64,000 bases of DNA from Anaerotignum sp. (GCF_017483025.1 NZ_JAFUMA010000066.1:80450-144449); one strand, 5' to 3'. Numbered from the stretch's first letter, positions 7,275 through 15,530 are shown. Notes: generated by a model not told the origin, from the letters alone. Numbers and translations: made by a program.

Positions 7275-9251
7275 TTAGCTCAAATCGATCATATCTAAAT
7301 ATTTGTGACCTTCTTCAGCGATATGTTCTTTTCTGCCTGACAGGTTTTCCCCCAGCAGCAGTTCGAAAATCTGCTGTGTACGTTCCGCTTCATCGGGCGT
7401 TACCAGAATCAGGCGTCTGGTTTCGGGGTTCATCGTTGTTTCCCACATCATTTCCGCTGCGTTTTCGCCCAGACCTTTGGAACGTTTGATCTTCACTTTG
7501 CCTTTCAGCTTGGACGTGATCTGCGCCTTTTCCGCATCGGTATAGGCAAAATATTTATCCTTCCCGTGACGGATTTCGTACAGGGGGGATTCCGCGATAT
7601 AGACTTTCTTTTCATAAATCAGGGAAGGAACCAGTCTGTAAATCATCGTCAGCAGCAGAGTACGTATCTGGAAACCATCTACGTCCGCATCGGTGCAGAG
7701 GATGACCTTGCTCCATCTCAGCTGATTGATATCAAAAGAATTCAGACCTTTATCGTGCTTGGATTTCACTTCCACGCCGCAGCCCAGAACCTTCATCAGG
7801 TCAATGATGATATCGTTGTTGAAAATCTTATTATAATCCGCCTTCAGGCAGTTCAGTATCTTACCGCGAATGGGAATGATCGCCTGGAATTCCGCATCTC
7901 TGCCCTGTTTACAGGAGCCCAGAGCGGAATCGCCTTCCACGATGTAGATTTCACGTCTTGTTACGTCCTTCGTGCGGCAGTTGACGAATTTTTCCACACG
8001 GTTATTCATATCCAGATTGCCTGTCAGCTTTTTACGAATGTTCACACGGGTGTTTTCTGCTGTTTCGCGGCTGCGCTTATTTGCCAGCACCTGGGCCGCG
8101 ATCTTATCCGCATCCATCTTGTTTTCAATAAAATAGATTTCCAGCTGCTGACGGAAAAAGTCCGTCATAGCTTCCTGAATGAATTTATTGGTGATGGATT
8201 TTTTCGTCTGGTTTTCATAGCTGGTCACCGTAGAAAAAGAATTGATGACCAGGATCAGGCTATCTTCCACATCTGTAAAGGTGATTTTCTTTTCATCCTT
8301 CTTATACAGATTGTTGTTTTTCAAATATTTATCAATGGCAAAGACAAAAGCATTTTTGACCGCTTTGTCAGGAGAACCGCCATATTCCAGAAAGCTGGAG
8401 TTGTGGTAATATTCCAGCACATTTACGTGGTTATTGAAGCAAAAAGCCGTTTCAAATTTCAGCTTATATTCCGGCTTATCCTCGCGGTCTCGGCCCTTGG
8501 TTTCCGTCTGCAGATAGTGGACGGCAGTCAGGCCTTTATCCCCGCTCAGTTCCGCCAGATAATCCTTGATACCGTTTTCATAGCAGTAGTGGAAAGTTTC
8601 GCCGCTTTCTTCATCGTACAGCTCAAACAGCAGACCCGCGTTTACCACCGCCTGTTTTTTCAGCACATCCTGAAAATATTCCAGAGGAATACGGATATCT
8701 GTGAAAACATCTCTGTCGGGGCGCCATGTGATCTGTGTGCCAGTCGGGTGTTTTTCCGCCGCTTCCTTCATCAGACCGCCGACATTCTCGCCCTTTTCGA
8801 AATGCAGCTGATAGCACATGCCATCACGGTAAATCACCGCATCCATAAATTCGGAAGCATACTGGGTCGCACAGGTACCCAGACCATTCAGGCCCAAGCT
8901 AAACTCATAGTTTTCACCTGTATTGTTCTGATATTTACCCCCTGCGTACAGTTCGCAGAAAACCAGCTCCCAGTTGAAACGGTCTTCCTTGGGGTTATAA
9001 TCCACAGGGATACCACGGCCATGGTCCTTTACCAGGATGGACTGGTCTTTATATCGAATGATTTCGATTTTCCTGCCATAGCCTTCCCTTGCCTCATCAA
9101 TGGAGTTTGAGAGGATTTCGAAAAAGGCATGCTCGCACCCATCCAGACCATCAGAACCAAAAATAACCCCGGGACGCAGACGGACTCTATCCGCCCCTTT
9201 CAGGGAAGTGATACTTTCGTTATTATAATTTGAATTTTGCTGCTTCTTCAT
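7275..9251 (-). CDS. parE: DNA topoisomerase IV subunit B (divergent ParE/GyrB family)
   Basis: The 658-residue protein has an N-terminal GHKL ATPase domain, a transducer, and a C-terminal Toprim domain with EGDSALGS and CTDADVDG metal-binding motifs. Family landmarks are altered: RPGVIFG replaces the usual RPGMYIG, and GLNGLGTCA stands where GLHGVGAS is expected in the ATP lid. The K-loop IPIRGKILN and the QIRTLLLT segment are conserved. It is the first gene of the parE-parC operon, read from a good SigmaA promoter about 75 bp upstream. The partner supplies the DNA-cleaving tyrosine; together they should decatenate chromosomes. Confidence 0.85.
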   Translation of the reverse strand: MKKQQNSNYNNESITSLKGADRVRLRPGVIFGSDGLDGCEHAFFEILSNSIDEAREGYGRKIEIIRYKDQSILVKDHGRGIPVDYNPKEDRFNWELVFCELYAGGKYQNNTGENYEFSLGLNGLGTCATQYASEFMDAVIYRDGMCYQLHFEKGENVGGLMKEAAEKHPTGTQITWRPDRDVFTDIRIPLEYFQDVLKKQAVVNAGLLFELYDEESGETFHYCYENGIKDYLAELSGDKGLTAVHYLQTETKGRDREDKPEYKLKFETAFCFNNHVNVLEYYHNSSFLEYGGSPDKAVKNAFVFAIDKYLKNNNLYKKDEKKITFTDVEDSLILVINSFSTVTSYENQTKKSITNKFIQEAMTDFFRQQLEIYFIENKMDADKIAAQVLANKRSRETAENTRVNIRKKLTGNLDMNNRVEKFVNCRTKDVTRREIYIVEGDSALGSCKQGRDAEFQAIIPIRGKILNCLKADYNKIFNNDIIIDLMKVLGCGVEVKSKHDKGLNSFDINQLRWSKVILCTDADVDGFQIRTLLLTMIYRLVPSLIYEKKVYIAESPLYEIRHGKDKYFAYTDAEKAQITSKLKGKVKIKRSKGLGENAAEMMWETTMNPETRRLILVTPDEAERTQQIFELLLGENLSGRKEHIAEEGHKYLDMIDLS

Positions 9252-9325
9252 AGCGACACCTGCTTTGTTTCATTTCTGGCAGACCCAATATCTTGAAATA
9301 AACACAGTCTGCCCCACTATATCTA

Positions 9326-9354
9326 ACTTTACAGGAGTTGGAAGGATGTGTCAA
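9326..9354 (-). promoter_or_regulatory. SigmaA promoter of parE-parC
   Basis: Reverse strand: TTGACA (9349-9354), exactly 17 bp, TAAAGT (9326-9331), about 75 bp before the parE start codon. Confidence 0.75.
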
Positions 9355-9452
9355 GCGAACACTTTTAATTTCTGTCCTCCTTTCTCCAAAACAGATTGCA
9401 AAAAATCTGCCTGACTGGTATAATGTATAAGTTATTTCATAATTATACCCAT

Positions 9453-9540
9453 GGGGACGTACTCAAGTGGTTGAAGAGTTCAGACTCGAAATCTGATAGG
9501 TCGGGCAACCGGCGCGAGGGTTCGAATCCCTCCGTCCTCG
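9453..9540 (+). tRNA. tRNA-Ser (anticodon CGA)
   Basis: This is an 88-nt class II tRNA. The acceptor stem GGGGACG pairs with CGTCCTC (one G-U pair), followed by discriminator G. The anticodon stem CAGA/TCTG encloses loop CTCGAAA, giving anticodon CGA for UCG. A long variable arm and the T-loop GGTTCGAATCCC are present. No 3' CCA is encoded. Confidence 0.95.
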
Positions 9541-9553
9541 TAACAGTTTTTTT

Positions 9554-9584
9554 GGGCGTTTTCCTTAAAATAAGGGAAACGCCT
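9554..9584 (+). terminator. Probable terminator after tRNA-Ser
   Basis: A 14-pair hairpin (with G-U pairs) is formed by GGGCGTTTTCCTTA and TAAGGGAAACGCCT. Only a short T stretch follows, so it may also act as a processing or stability element. Confidence 0.55.
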
Positions 9585-9657
9585 GATTTTATAAGATCTG
9601 CCTATCTTTTCTGCATAAAAACCGTCGCTCTTGGCATACTATAAAATGGTGATGTAT

Positions 9658-10128
9658 ATGAAGAAAAGAAAGTATCTCCCCTATATCGTATCTATCCTGA
9701 TCCCTTTGGCAGTAGGCGGCATCGCTGCTATTTTCACCGTCAAAGGCATGCCATTCTACAAAACACAAAGAAAACCGTGGTTTACACCACCGGAAATCCT
9801 TTTCCCCATCGTTTGGACCATCCTCTACGTCCTCATGGGGATCGGATCGGCTTTGATCTGGAAATCGGATACCCGGAATAAAACAACAGCATTGAAGATA
9901 TATGCCGGTCAACTGGCGGTCAATTTCTTCTGGAGCGTAATCTTCTTTGGACTGCATTGGTATCTCATTGCATTTTTCTGGCTGCTTTTGCTCATCGCAC
10001 TGGTGATCCGGATGATAAATGCCTTTCGTTCCATCCGCCCCGTTGCAGCTTATTTACAAATCCCCTATCTGCTGTGGTGCTGCTTCGCCGCAATTCTCAA
10101 TTTTTCAATTTGGTTTCTAAACCGCTGA
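9658..10128 (+). CDS. tspO: TspO/MBR family membrane protein
   Basis: About 157 residues with five hydrophobic helices. Family marks include the Pro- and Trp-rich segment KPWFTPPEILFPIVWTILY, then a WSVIFFG helix and an LWCCFAAILN helix near the end. TspO proteins bind tetrapyrroles and hydrophobic ligands in the cytoplasmic membrane; their bacterial role is not settled. I chose the ATG at 9658 (MKKRKYLPY...) over upstream in-frame Met codons because the family begins near the first helix. It is a single gene with its own terminator, just downstream of the tRNA. Confidence 0.85.
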   Translation: MKKRKYLPYIVSILIPLAVGGIAAIFTVKGMPFYKTQRKPWFTPPEILFPIVWTILYVLMGIGSALIWKSDTRNKTTALKIYAGQLAVNFFWSVIFFGLHWYLIAFFWLLLLIALVIRMINAFRSIRPVAAYLQIPYLLWCCFAAILNFSIWFLNR

Positions 10129-10132
10129 GTAT

Positions 10133-10160
10133 GCCATCCTCCATGGATGGCTTTTCTTTT
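10133..10160 (+). terminator. Terminator after tspO
   Basis: The stem GCCATC/GATGGC with a seven-base loop is followed by TTTTCTTTTT. Confidence 0.8.
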
Positions 10161-10197
10161 TGAGAATAATTCCCATTAAAATGCTATATATTGGCCG

Positions 10198-10257
10198 TTG
10201 ACTTCTCAAACTACACATGATATGCTTTTTCATACAAAGTTAGCGTATGTTAACTTT
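10198..10257 (+). promoter_or_regulatory. Promoter with downstream dyad operator before the H-cluster-like gene
   Basis: TTGACT (10198-10203), 17 bp, TATGCT (10221-10226) forms a plausible SigmaA promoter. Just past the expected start site lies a perfect dyad, AAAGTTA (10236-10242) and TAACTTT (10251-10257), with an eight-base centre. Its position suggests a repressor site. The half-site resembles DtxR-type metal-regulator boxes in general form, but the regulator is unknown. Confidence 0.5.
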
Positions 10258-10298
10258 CTTGACTATGCCCTTTGGCGATAGCCAGAAAGGAAGTTTAT

Positions 10299-10922
10299 AT
10301 GAAATATATATGGATCAACCCAGTTACGGAAAGCATGTACACACCAGCCGCGTTATCTGCCTTTTTACAGAAAAACGGCTATACGGCAGTTACTGTTTCC
10401 ACCAACTGGATCAATATTGTAAAAGAAAAATATAAAGCTGCCGTAGCAGATTCTTCTCTTCCCGTGATGGATATGCGCTGTCCGAAAATTCTCGAACTGG
10501 TAAAAGAAAGCGGCATCTCCTCCGCTGTCACGATACCCGAAATCGAACCCATCCTCATCCATTGTGGGCGGGAAATCAGCCAGAGAGAAGACCTTCGCGG
10601 CACAGAAAAAATCATCACCACCCCTTGCAAAGCTCTGGCGGATATGGGCAACGCCCTTGCCCTGCCGGAAACGACATTCCTGCCCTGGAATGAATTTCTG
10701 CGCATCACAGGCAGCGAACCGGCTGCCACTTCCTTAGAGAAAAGTCCTATTCCTCCCGGCTTTTTTGAAGGACTAGGCTTCTCTCACCACTCCGTCACAG
10801 GGGAAACAGAGATTCGGGAACTCTTTCAAAGCGAGGAATTGCATCACACCGACCTAGTCGAGCTGCTCTTCTGCAAAGATGGCTGCCATAACGGCGACGG
10901 TGTGAAAATATCTGCAAATTGA
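10299..10922 (+). CDS. Small protein resembling the H-cluster domain of [FeFe]-hydrogenase
   Basis: The 207-residue protein (ATG at 10299 after GAAAGGAAG) has three Cys segments in the order of the [FeFe]-hydrogenase catalytic domain. DMRCPKIL (Cys61) matches motif L1 with the proton-relay Cys absent. TTPCKAL (Cys110) matches L2. LLFCKDGCHNGDG (Cys192, Cys196; C-x3-C) matches L3. These would be the four ligands of the [4Fe-4S] part of an H-cluster. The usual domain is over 350 residues and normally has ferredoxin domains, so this is a stripped relative, not an ordinary hydrogenase. It precedes the ABC operon at 11.1 kb, has a dyad at its promoter, and could be a cluster carrier, sensor or regulator (inference). 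Confidence 0.55.
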   Translation: MKYIWINPVTESMYTPAALSAFLQKNGYTAVTVSTNWINIVKEKYKAAVADSSLPVMDMRCPKILELVKESGISSAVTIPEIEPILIHCGREISQREDLRGTEKIITTPCKALADMGNALALPETTFLPWNEFLRITGSEPAATSLEKSPIPPGFFEGLGFSHHSVTGETEIRELFQSEELHHTDLVELLFCKDGCHNGDGVKISAN

Positions 10923-10967
10923 ACCAAAACATATCAGTTTTACCCTCTTTTCTTTTTGCAACAAGCA

Positions 10968-11102
10968 TGTTATACTGACAAAAAACGTGCTAACCGCAAA
11001 GGGTAACACCTGAGCAAAAAGGCGTTCAGACAAGCATGATGAAACCCAGGGACAACTGCACCCTTTTCAGAGTCTGCGCTTTTTCGCGCGGACTCTTTTT
11101 AT
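10968..11102 (+). promoter_or_regulatory. Extended -10 promoter and unidentified terminator-type riboswitch candidate
   Basis: TGTTATACT (10968-10976) is an extended -10 promoter. The leader then folds into several short helices: GGGT (11001-11004) with ACCC (11044-11047) around a CTGAGC/GTTCAG hairpin (11010-11029), and AGGG (11048-11051) with CCCT (11061-11064). Alternative pairings exist, AAAGGGT with ACCCTTT (11060-11066) and GTGC with GCAC (11058-11061). A strong GC-rich terminator (11070-11095, then a T-run) lies 25 bp before the permease start. I could not match it to TPP, SAM, FMN, guanidine, T-box, ZTP or cobalamin consensus. A Moco/tungsten-cofactor-type RNA is possible given the FmdE-like gene, but unproven. 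Confidence 0.55.
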
Positions 11103-11124
11103 ATACAGAAAAAGGTGAATTTAC

Positions 11125-11892
11125 ATGAAAAAAACACTCTCGGCCCTTGCGCCTTTTATCGGCATCATCGCCGTATTCGCCGCATGGTTCATCATTTGCC
11201 GATTGGGCATATTCAGTACATATGTATTGCCGACACCGGAAAAGGTTTTTGATAGTTTTCTGAAAATGCTGGTCTCCGGTGAAATTTTCGAAGATGTCAT
11301 CATCTCTCTGGTCCGCATCCTGAAAGGCTTTTCCATCGCCTTTCTGCTGGCCTTTGTTCTGGGGATGTTCCGTTCTCTGGTGCCCGCTTCGGAAAAATAT
11401 TATGACTATATCGTTCAGTTTTTCCGCAACGTGCCCCCGCTGAGCCTGATCCCCCTGCTCATCCTCTGGTGCGGCATTGGGGAAACTACAAAAACTGTCA
11501 TCATCGTACTGGCGTCCTTCTTCCCCATGTATCTGAACATTGTAAAAGGCTTTACCGGCTGCGACAAGAAGCTGCTGGAAGTGGGCGATGCCTTCGGCTA
11601 TACAAAATTCGAGAAATTCAAACACATCATCCTGCCCTACGCTTCCGCTGATATTCTGGTCGGTATGCGTATCGGCATGGGCTACAGCTGGCGCGCCATC
11701 ATCGGCGCAGAAATGATCGCCGCATCCAGCGGTATCGGCCACATGATCCTCTTTGCTCAGGAAATGAGCCGTACGGATAAAGTCATTGTGGGTATTTTCG
11801 TAGTCGGCATCGTCGGCCTGGTGACAGATAAAATTTTTGGTATCCTGTTGAGAAAACTATTTAAAGGGAATGGTGAAAATGGCTGGAATTGA
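11125..11892 (+). CDS. ABC transporter permease, SsuC/TauC (NMT1-associated) type
   Basis: The 255-residue protein has about six membrane helices. The EAA-like cytoplasmic loop is [33 protein letters not shown] (about 153-185). This is the BPD permease class used for nitrate, sulfonate, taurine, bicarbonate and pyrimidine uptake. Near the C-terminus [13 protein letters not shown] is typical of this subfamily. It is the first gene of an operon preceded by an RNA leader with an intrinsic terminator, and overlaps the ATPase gene by 14 bp. The substrate cannot be inferred from the permease. Confidence 0.88.
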   Translation: MKKTLSALAPFIGIIAVFAAWFIICRLGIFSTYVLPTPEKVFDSFLKMLVSGEIFEDVIISLVRILKGFSIAFLLAFVLGMFRSLVPASEKYYDYIVQFFRNVPPLSLIPLLILWCGIGETTKTVIIVLASFFPMYLNIVKGFTGCDKKLLEVGDAFGYTKFEKFKHIILPYASADILVGMRIGMGYSWRAIIGAEMIAASSGIGHMILFAQEMSRTDKVIVGIFVVGIVGLVTDKIFGILLRKLFKGNGENGWN

Positions 11893-12589
11893 GTTGAAAA
11901 ATATACAGAAAACCTATCCCGTGGACGACCATACCATCCATGTTTTGAAGGGTATCAACTTACAGATCCCCGAAAAAAGCATCACGGTCATCCTGGGTCG
12001 CAGCGGCTGCGGGAAAACCACTCTGCTTCGTCTGGTGGGCGATCTGGAATCTCCCGATTCCGGCGAAATCAATTTCGATGTCGCCCATAAAACGGCCTTT
12101 GTCTTTCAGGAATCCCGTCTGATGCCCTGGCTGAATGTTTGGGACAACGTAAAATTCGGGTTGAAAAAACAGCCCTGCGATGATACGGCTATCCAATCCA
12201 TCATCGACACTGTTGGCCTGAGCGGCTTCGAAAAAGCCTATCCCAATCAGCTTTCCGGCGGCATGCAGCAGCGCGTTGCCATCGCCCGGGCCTTGGCGTA
12301 TGATCCATCCTTCATTATGATGGACGAGCCCTTCGCCGCTTTGGATTACTTCACCCGCGACCAGATGCAGAAGGAATTGATCCGCCTGCAGAAAAGCCGC
12401 GGTGCCAGCATCCTTTTCGTGACCCACAGCATCGACGAGGCCCTGCTTCTGGGGCATAAGATCGTGGTCATCGAAGACGGGCAGATCAAAAAGGAATTCC
12501 TCATCGAAACAGAAAGCGATGAAAGAGATCTGCTGGCAGATGCATTTATCCAGCTGAAAAGGGAAATTATAGAACAGTTGGATTTATAA
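11879..12589 (+). CDS. ABC transporter ATP-binding protein, SsuB/TauB type
   Basis: The 236-residue ATPase has Walker [14 protein letters not shown], a Q-loop in [11 protein letters not shown], signature [15 protein letters not shown], Walker [13 protein letters not shown], and the switch His in VTHSIDEA. The start is placed at ATG 11879 because AAAGGGA lies at ideal distance; an upstream in-frame ATG (11870) has none. It overlaps the permease gene and energises import of the ligand bound by the downstream lipoprotein. Confidence 0.9.
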   Translation: MAGIELKNIQKTYPVDDHTIHVLKGINLQIPEKSITVILGRSGCGKTTLLRLVGDLESPDSGEINFDVAHKTAFVFQESRLMPWLNVWDNVKFGLKKQPCDDTAIQSIIDTVGLSGFEKAYPNQLSGGMQQRVAIARALAYDPSFIMMDEPFAALDYFTRDQMQKELIRLQKSRGASILFVTHSIDEALLLGHKIVVIEDGQIKKEFLIETESDERDLLADAFIQLKREIIEQLDL

Positions 12590-12671
12590 TGAGGTTTCGC
12601 TGCCAAAGGGCAGCATTACCATATAAAAGAGAAAAATAAAAGAGAAAAGAAACTTATTTTAGGAGGTCAAC

Positions 12672-13622
12672 ATGAAAAAGAGATTTATTGGTATGGCAAT
12701 GGCAGCCCTGATGGCTGCAACAGCACTGACAGGCTGCGGCGGCGGTTCCGCAGAAGAATCCCTGGATAAGCTGACATTCACTTATGTAACATCCCCCCTG
12801 AACGTGCCTTCCATCATTGAAAAGGAAAAAGGCATCTTCGCAAGCACATTTGAAGATATGGGCATTTCCGTAGAATATGCGGAACTGACATCCGGCGCAG
12901 ACCAGACACAGGCACTGGCTTCCGGCGATGTACAGGTGCTGTATGCCGTAGGCGCAACATCCGTTATCCTTTCCGCAGCAAATGATGCAGATATCAAAGT
13001 TCTGAATATGTACAGCCGCTCTCCCAAGGCTTTCTGCATGTATACACAGGATGAAAGCATCACTTCCCCCGAAGACCTGCGCGGCAAAACAATTGCAGGT
13101 CCCACAGGCACAAACCTGCATGAATTGCTGGTTTCCTATCTGGCAACAGCAGATATGACAATTGACGATGTAAACTATGTAAATATGTCCATCCCCGAAG
13201 CAAAAGCAGCACTGGACGGCGGCAGCCTGGATGTGGCTCTGGTGGCTGGCGCAACAGCATATCAGGCAAAACAGCAGGGTTACCACCTGATCGCAGATGG
13301 TGAAGGTCTGATCGACGCCATCATCGCAGTGGCAGTAACAGATGAATTCTACAATGCGCATCCTGAAATCATCGAAAAACTGAAAGAAGCACAGGATGAA
13401 ATCGCTTCCTTCATCAGCGAAAACGAAGCAGAAGCACTGGCGATCGTTGCTGCGGCTCTCGACCTTGATGAAGCAGCAGTGGCCGAAATGTACGAATACT
13501 ATGATTTCTCCACAGAACTGACAGAAGCAGACAAAGCAGGTTTCCAGAACACAGCAGATTTCATGTTCGAATCCGGCATGATCGAAAATGAACTGGATGT
13601 AAATACTCTGTTCTATGAATAA
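12672..13622 (+). CDS. NMT1/THI5-like substrate-binding lipoprotein of the ABC transporter
   Basis: The 316-residue precursor has a lipoprotein signal peptide with lipobox LTGC (Cys at about 19) followed by a Gly/Ser linker. The mature part is a SsuA/NMT1-type periplasmic-binding fold: TFTYVTSPLNVPS strand, SGADQTQALASGDVQV, the hinge region RGKTIAGPTGTNLHELLVSYL, and ALDGGSLDVALV. Family members bind sulfonates, pyrimidine precursors, nitrate or aromatic anions. The C-terminal 60 residues are unusually acidic and Ala-rich. It has its own AGGAGG site 82 bp after the ATPase. The downstream FmdE-like gene begins inside its last codons. Confidence 0.85.
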   Translation: MKKRFIGMAMAALMAATALTGCGGGSAEESLDKLTFTYVTSPLNVPSIIEKEKGIFASTFEDMGISVEYAELTSGADQTQALASGDVQVLYAVGATSVILSAANDADIKVLNMYSRSPKAFCMYTQDESITSPEDLRGKTIAGPTGTNLHELLVSYLATADMTIDDVNYVNMSIPEAKAALDGGSLDVALVAGATAYQAKQQGYHLIADGEGLIDAIIAVAVTDEFYNAHPEIIEKLKEAQDEIASFISENEAEALAIVAAALDLDEAAVAEMYEYYDFSTELTEADKAGFQNTADFMFESGMIENELDVNTLFYE

Positions 13623-14175
13623 TCAAACAATGGACGCAAAAAATATGGTGACTGTCCGCAAGAACGGCCCCCTCCTCTCCTTTACCTATGAGGAGCTTCT
13701 CGCCCATCATGGCGGCGCCATGCCCGGCGGGGTCGCCCTTGCCTTTCGTATGCTGCAGTGGGTCTTCACAGACGTCCTGAAGACCATCCCCGAAAGAGGA
13801 CAGTGCAGCTTCTACAGCGGCCTTGGCGAAAATGGCCGTGGTATCATCGACACCGTTACGAAAGTCCTTGGCGTCGTGGAAAACGATTCCCTGCGGTTGG
13901 ATAAAGCCTACAGCCTGGATAAAACAGGCCCTATGGCTCCTGGCGGCGGCAGATATTATTTCGAATGTGGCACAAAGGATAAGCTGGTAAAGCTGGCGGT
14001 GAAAGACGGCGCCATCCCCGAAGAATTTTTCCGCTGCTCCGCAGAAATGCATAGAAAACGCCAGAGCGGCGAACCCATCACCCAGGCAGAAACAGACCAC
14101 CTGCAGCAACTGCGCATAGAGCTGAGCAAAGCCATCCTTGCGGCAGACAGCAGCGATCTGTTCGTACTTTTATAA
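13615..14175 (+). CDS. FmdE-like (formylmethanofuran dehydrogenase subunit E type) protein
   Basis: Up to 186 residues; the ATG at 13615 overlaps the lipoprotein stop by eight bases, and alternative ATGs at 13630 and 13645 are possible. LLAHHGGAMPGGVALAFRML resembles the FmdE motif HGHxCPGxALGxRM, but the Cys is Met. NGRGIIDTVTKVLGVVEND resembles the DAIQxLTG segment that follows. FmdE domains occur with molybdenum/tungsten enzymes and transporters, and several bind a metal. The coupling says it works with the ABC importer. I treat the relation as remote. Confidence 0.45.
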   Translation: MNNQTMDAKNMVTVRKNGPLLSFTYEELLAHHGGAMPGGVALAFRMLQWVFTDVLKTIPERGQCSFYSGLGENGRGIIDTVTKVLGVVENDSLRLDKAYSLDKTGPMAPGGGRYYFECGTKDKLVKLAVKDGAIPEEFFRCSAEMHRKRQSGEPITQAETDHLQQLRIELSKAILAADSSDLFVLL

Positions 14176-14206
14176 ACATCCTATAGAAACTACTCCTCAC
14201 AAAAAG

Positions 14207-14245
14207 AAAGCGAGAAAATGGACATCCATCTTCTCGCTTTTCTTT
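14207..14245. terminator. Bidirectional terminator between FmdE-like and CDF genes
   Basis: A long near-perfect hairpin, AAAGCGAGAA + ATGGA pairing with TCCAT + TTCTCGCTTT, with A-run before and T-run after. The two genes converge on it. Confidence 0.85.
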
Positions 14246-15407
14246 ATTCTTTCCCATCGAAACGAATGATCGTTCCATAGTCTTTTTTTCTCTCCAGAAG
14301 CTTTCTGTCTATCTCCTGTTTCAATTCCCAATTGGGCCGCTTTGTCTCATAAGGCACCACCAGGTCGAATACCAGATTTTTCTGCTTTGCTCCGCCCACG
14401 ATACGGAAGCAATGCATGGATACCTCCGGCGCCACCTCCTGCATGATTTCATCCATCACCTGATGCATGTCGTTCCATTCAGCATCATCCGTCAGCACAG
14501 GGTCATAATGGATGACCAAATGCACATTCAGCTTTTCCAGCGCTTCACATTCGATCGTATCGATGATGTCATGCCCCGCCAGCGGGTCGATCCGTGCACT
14601 CAGTTCCACATGGATAGAAGCAAAGCATCTGCCCGGGCCATAATCATGGATCAACAGATCATGTACATTCAACACCCTTTCATGGGACAGAACCAGTTTA
14701 TTGATCTTTTCCACCAGCTCCACCTCTGCCTGTTCTCCCAGCAAGGGGGAAACGGTCTCTTTCACGGTATTCACCCCGGAATAGAGGATAAACAGCGCCA
14801 CCAGCAACCCCACATAGCCATCGATATTCACATGGAACAGATACCCTACCAGACACCCCAACAAAACTGCTGCAGTAGAAACCACATCGTTTCGACTATC
14901 CACAGAAGTAGCCTGCAGTGTCAGAGAGTTGATTCTCTTTCCCAGAGTGCCAAAAAACAGAGACATCCAGAGCTTCACCAGAATGGATGCTGCCAGAATG
15001 GCGATGGTAATGAGGGAAAAATCCACCGGCTCGGGATGGATGATCTTCCCCACAGAAGATTTCACCAGTTCCACGCCGATGACCAGGATCAGCACTGCAA
15101 CAGCCAATCCCGATAAATATTCATATCTGGCGTGGCCATAGGGATGGTCTGCATCCGCAGGCTGCTGCGCCAGGCGGAACCCTAAAAGCGTCACCACAGA
15201 AGAGGATGCATCGGATAAATTATTCACCGCATCGGCAATGATGGCGACAGAGCCCGCCATCAGCCCTGCCAAGAGCTTCCCCAGAAACAAGATGCAGTTG
15301 CAAACAATGCCCGCTGCACCCGCCAGCTTCCCCACAGAAGCCCGCACCCGCATATCCTCTGTATTCTGATAGTCTTTCACAAATAATCGCAGTAGAAGTT
15401 TTGTCAT
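14244..15407 (-). CDS. Cation diffusion facilitator (CDF) metal exporter, probably Ni/Co
   Basis: The 387-residue protein has six helices. Metal-site motifs are DAVNNLSD (about 59-66) and VDSRNDVVST (about 166-175), with HPYGHARYEYLS in the cytoplasmic loop. The C-terminal cytoplasmic half is longer than in short CDF proteins and carries conserved His residues. CDF exporters exchange divalent metals for protons. A NiCo-type riboswitch lies directly upstream, pointing to cobalt or nickel detoxification. The start follows GGAGGTAGG. Confidence 0.9.
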   Translation of the reverse strand: MTKLLLRLFVKDYQNTEDMRVRASVGKLAGAAGIVCNCILFLGKLLAGLMAGSVAIIADAVNNLSDASSSVVTLLGFRLAQQPADADHPYGHARYEYLSGLAVAVLILVIGVELVKSSVGKIIHPEPVDFSLITIAILAASILVKLWMSLFFGTLGKRINSLTLQATSVDSRNDVVSTAAVLLGCLVGYLFHVNIDGYVGLLVALFILYSGVNTVKETVSPLLGEQAEVELVEKINKLVLSHERVLNVHDLLIHDYGPGRCFASIHVELSARIDPLAGHDIIDTIECEALEKLNVHLVIHYDPVLTDDAEWNDMHQVMDEIMQEVAPEVSMHCFRIVGGAKQKNLVFDLVVPYETKRPNWELKQEIDRKLLERKKDYGTIIRFDGKE

Positions 15408-15431
15408 TTTCCTACCTCCAAAAATGATATT

Positions 15432-15530
15432 AAAAAAGCATCTGCAGGAACATATAAACTGTCCCGCAGATGCCTTTCATCCGCTGCAATAAATGCCCGG
15501 CCACACGGTTTCCCGCTGCCTGCTCAGTTT
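15432..15530 (-). promoter_or_regulatory. NiCo (czcD) riboswitch with overlapping terminator
   Basis: Reverse strand: the P1 arms AAACTG and CAGTTT (15530-15525 and 15461-15456) enclose the motif elements ACTGAGCAGGCA, GGCCGGGC, TTGCAGCGG and GCATCTGCGGGACAGT. These match my recollection of the NiCo aptamer. The last helix strand also pairs with TGTTCCTGCAGATGC to give a terminator ending in six T residues (15432-15437). Metal binding would therefore prevent termination and switch the exporter on. Confidence 0.85.

Noticed and set aside
9396..9644. An 82-codon frame over the tRNA-Ser gene
   Set aside because: It translates a structural RNA; the tRNA assignment is unambiguous.
11030..11066. 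SAM-I riboswitch suggested by GATGAAACCC
   Set aside because: The flanking S-box helices, GGCAAC and kink-turn elements are missing, so the leader is treated as unclassified.
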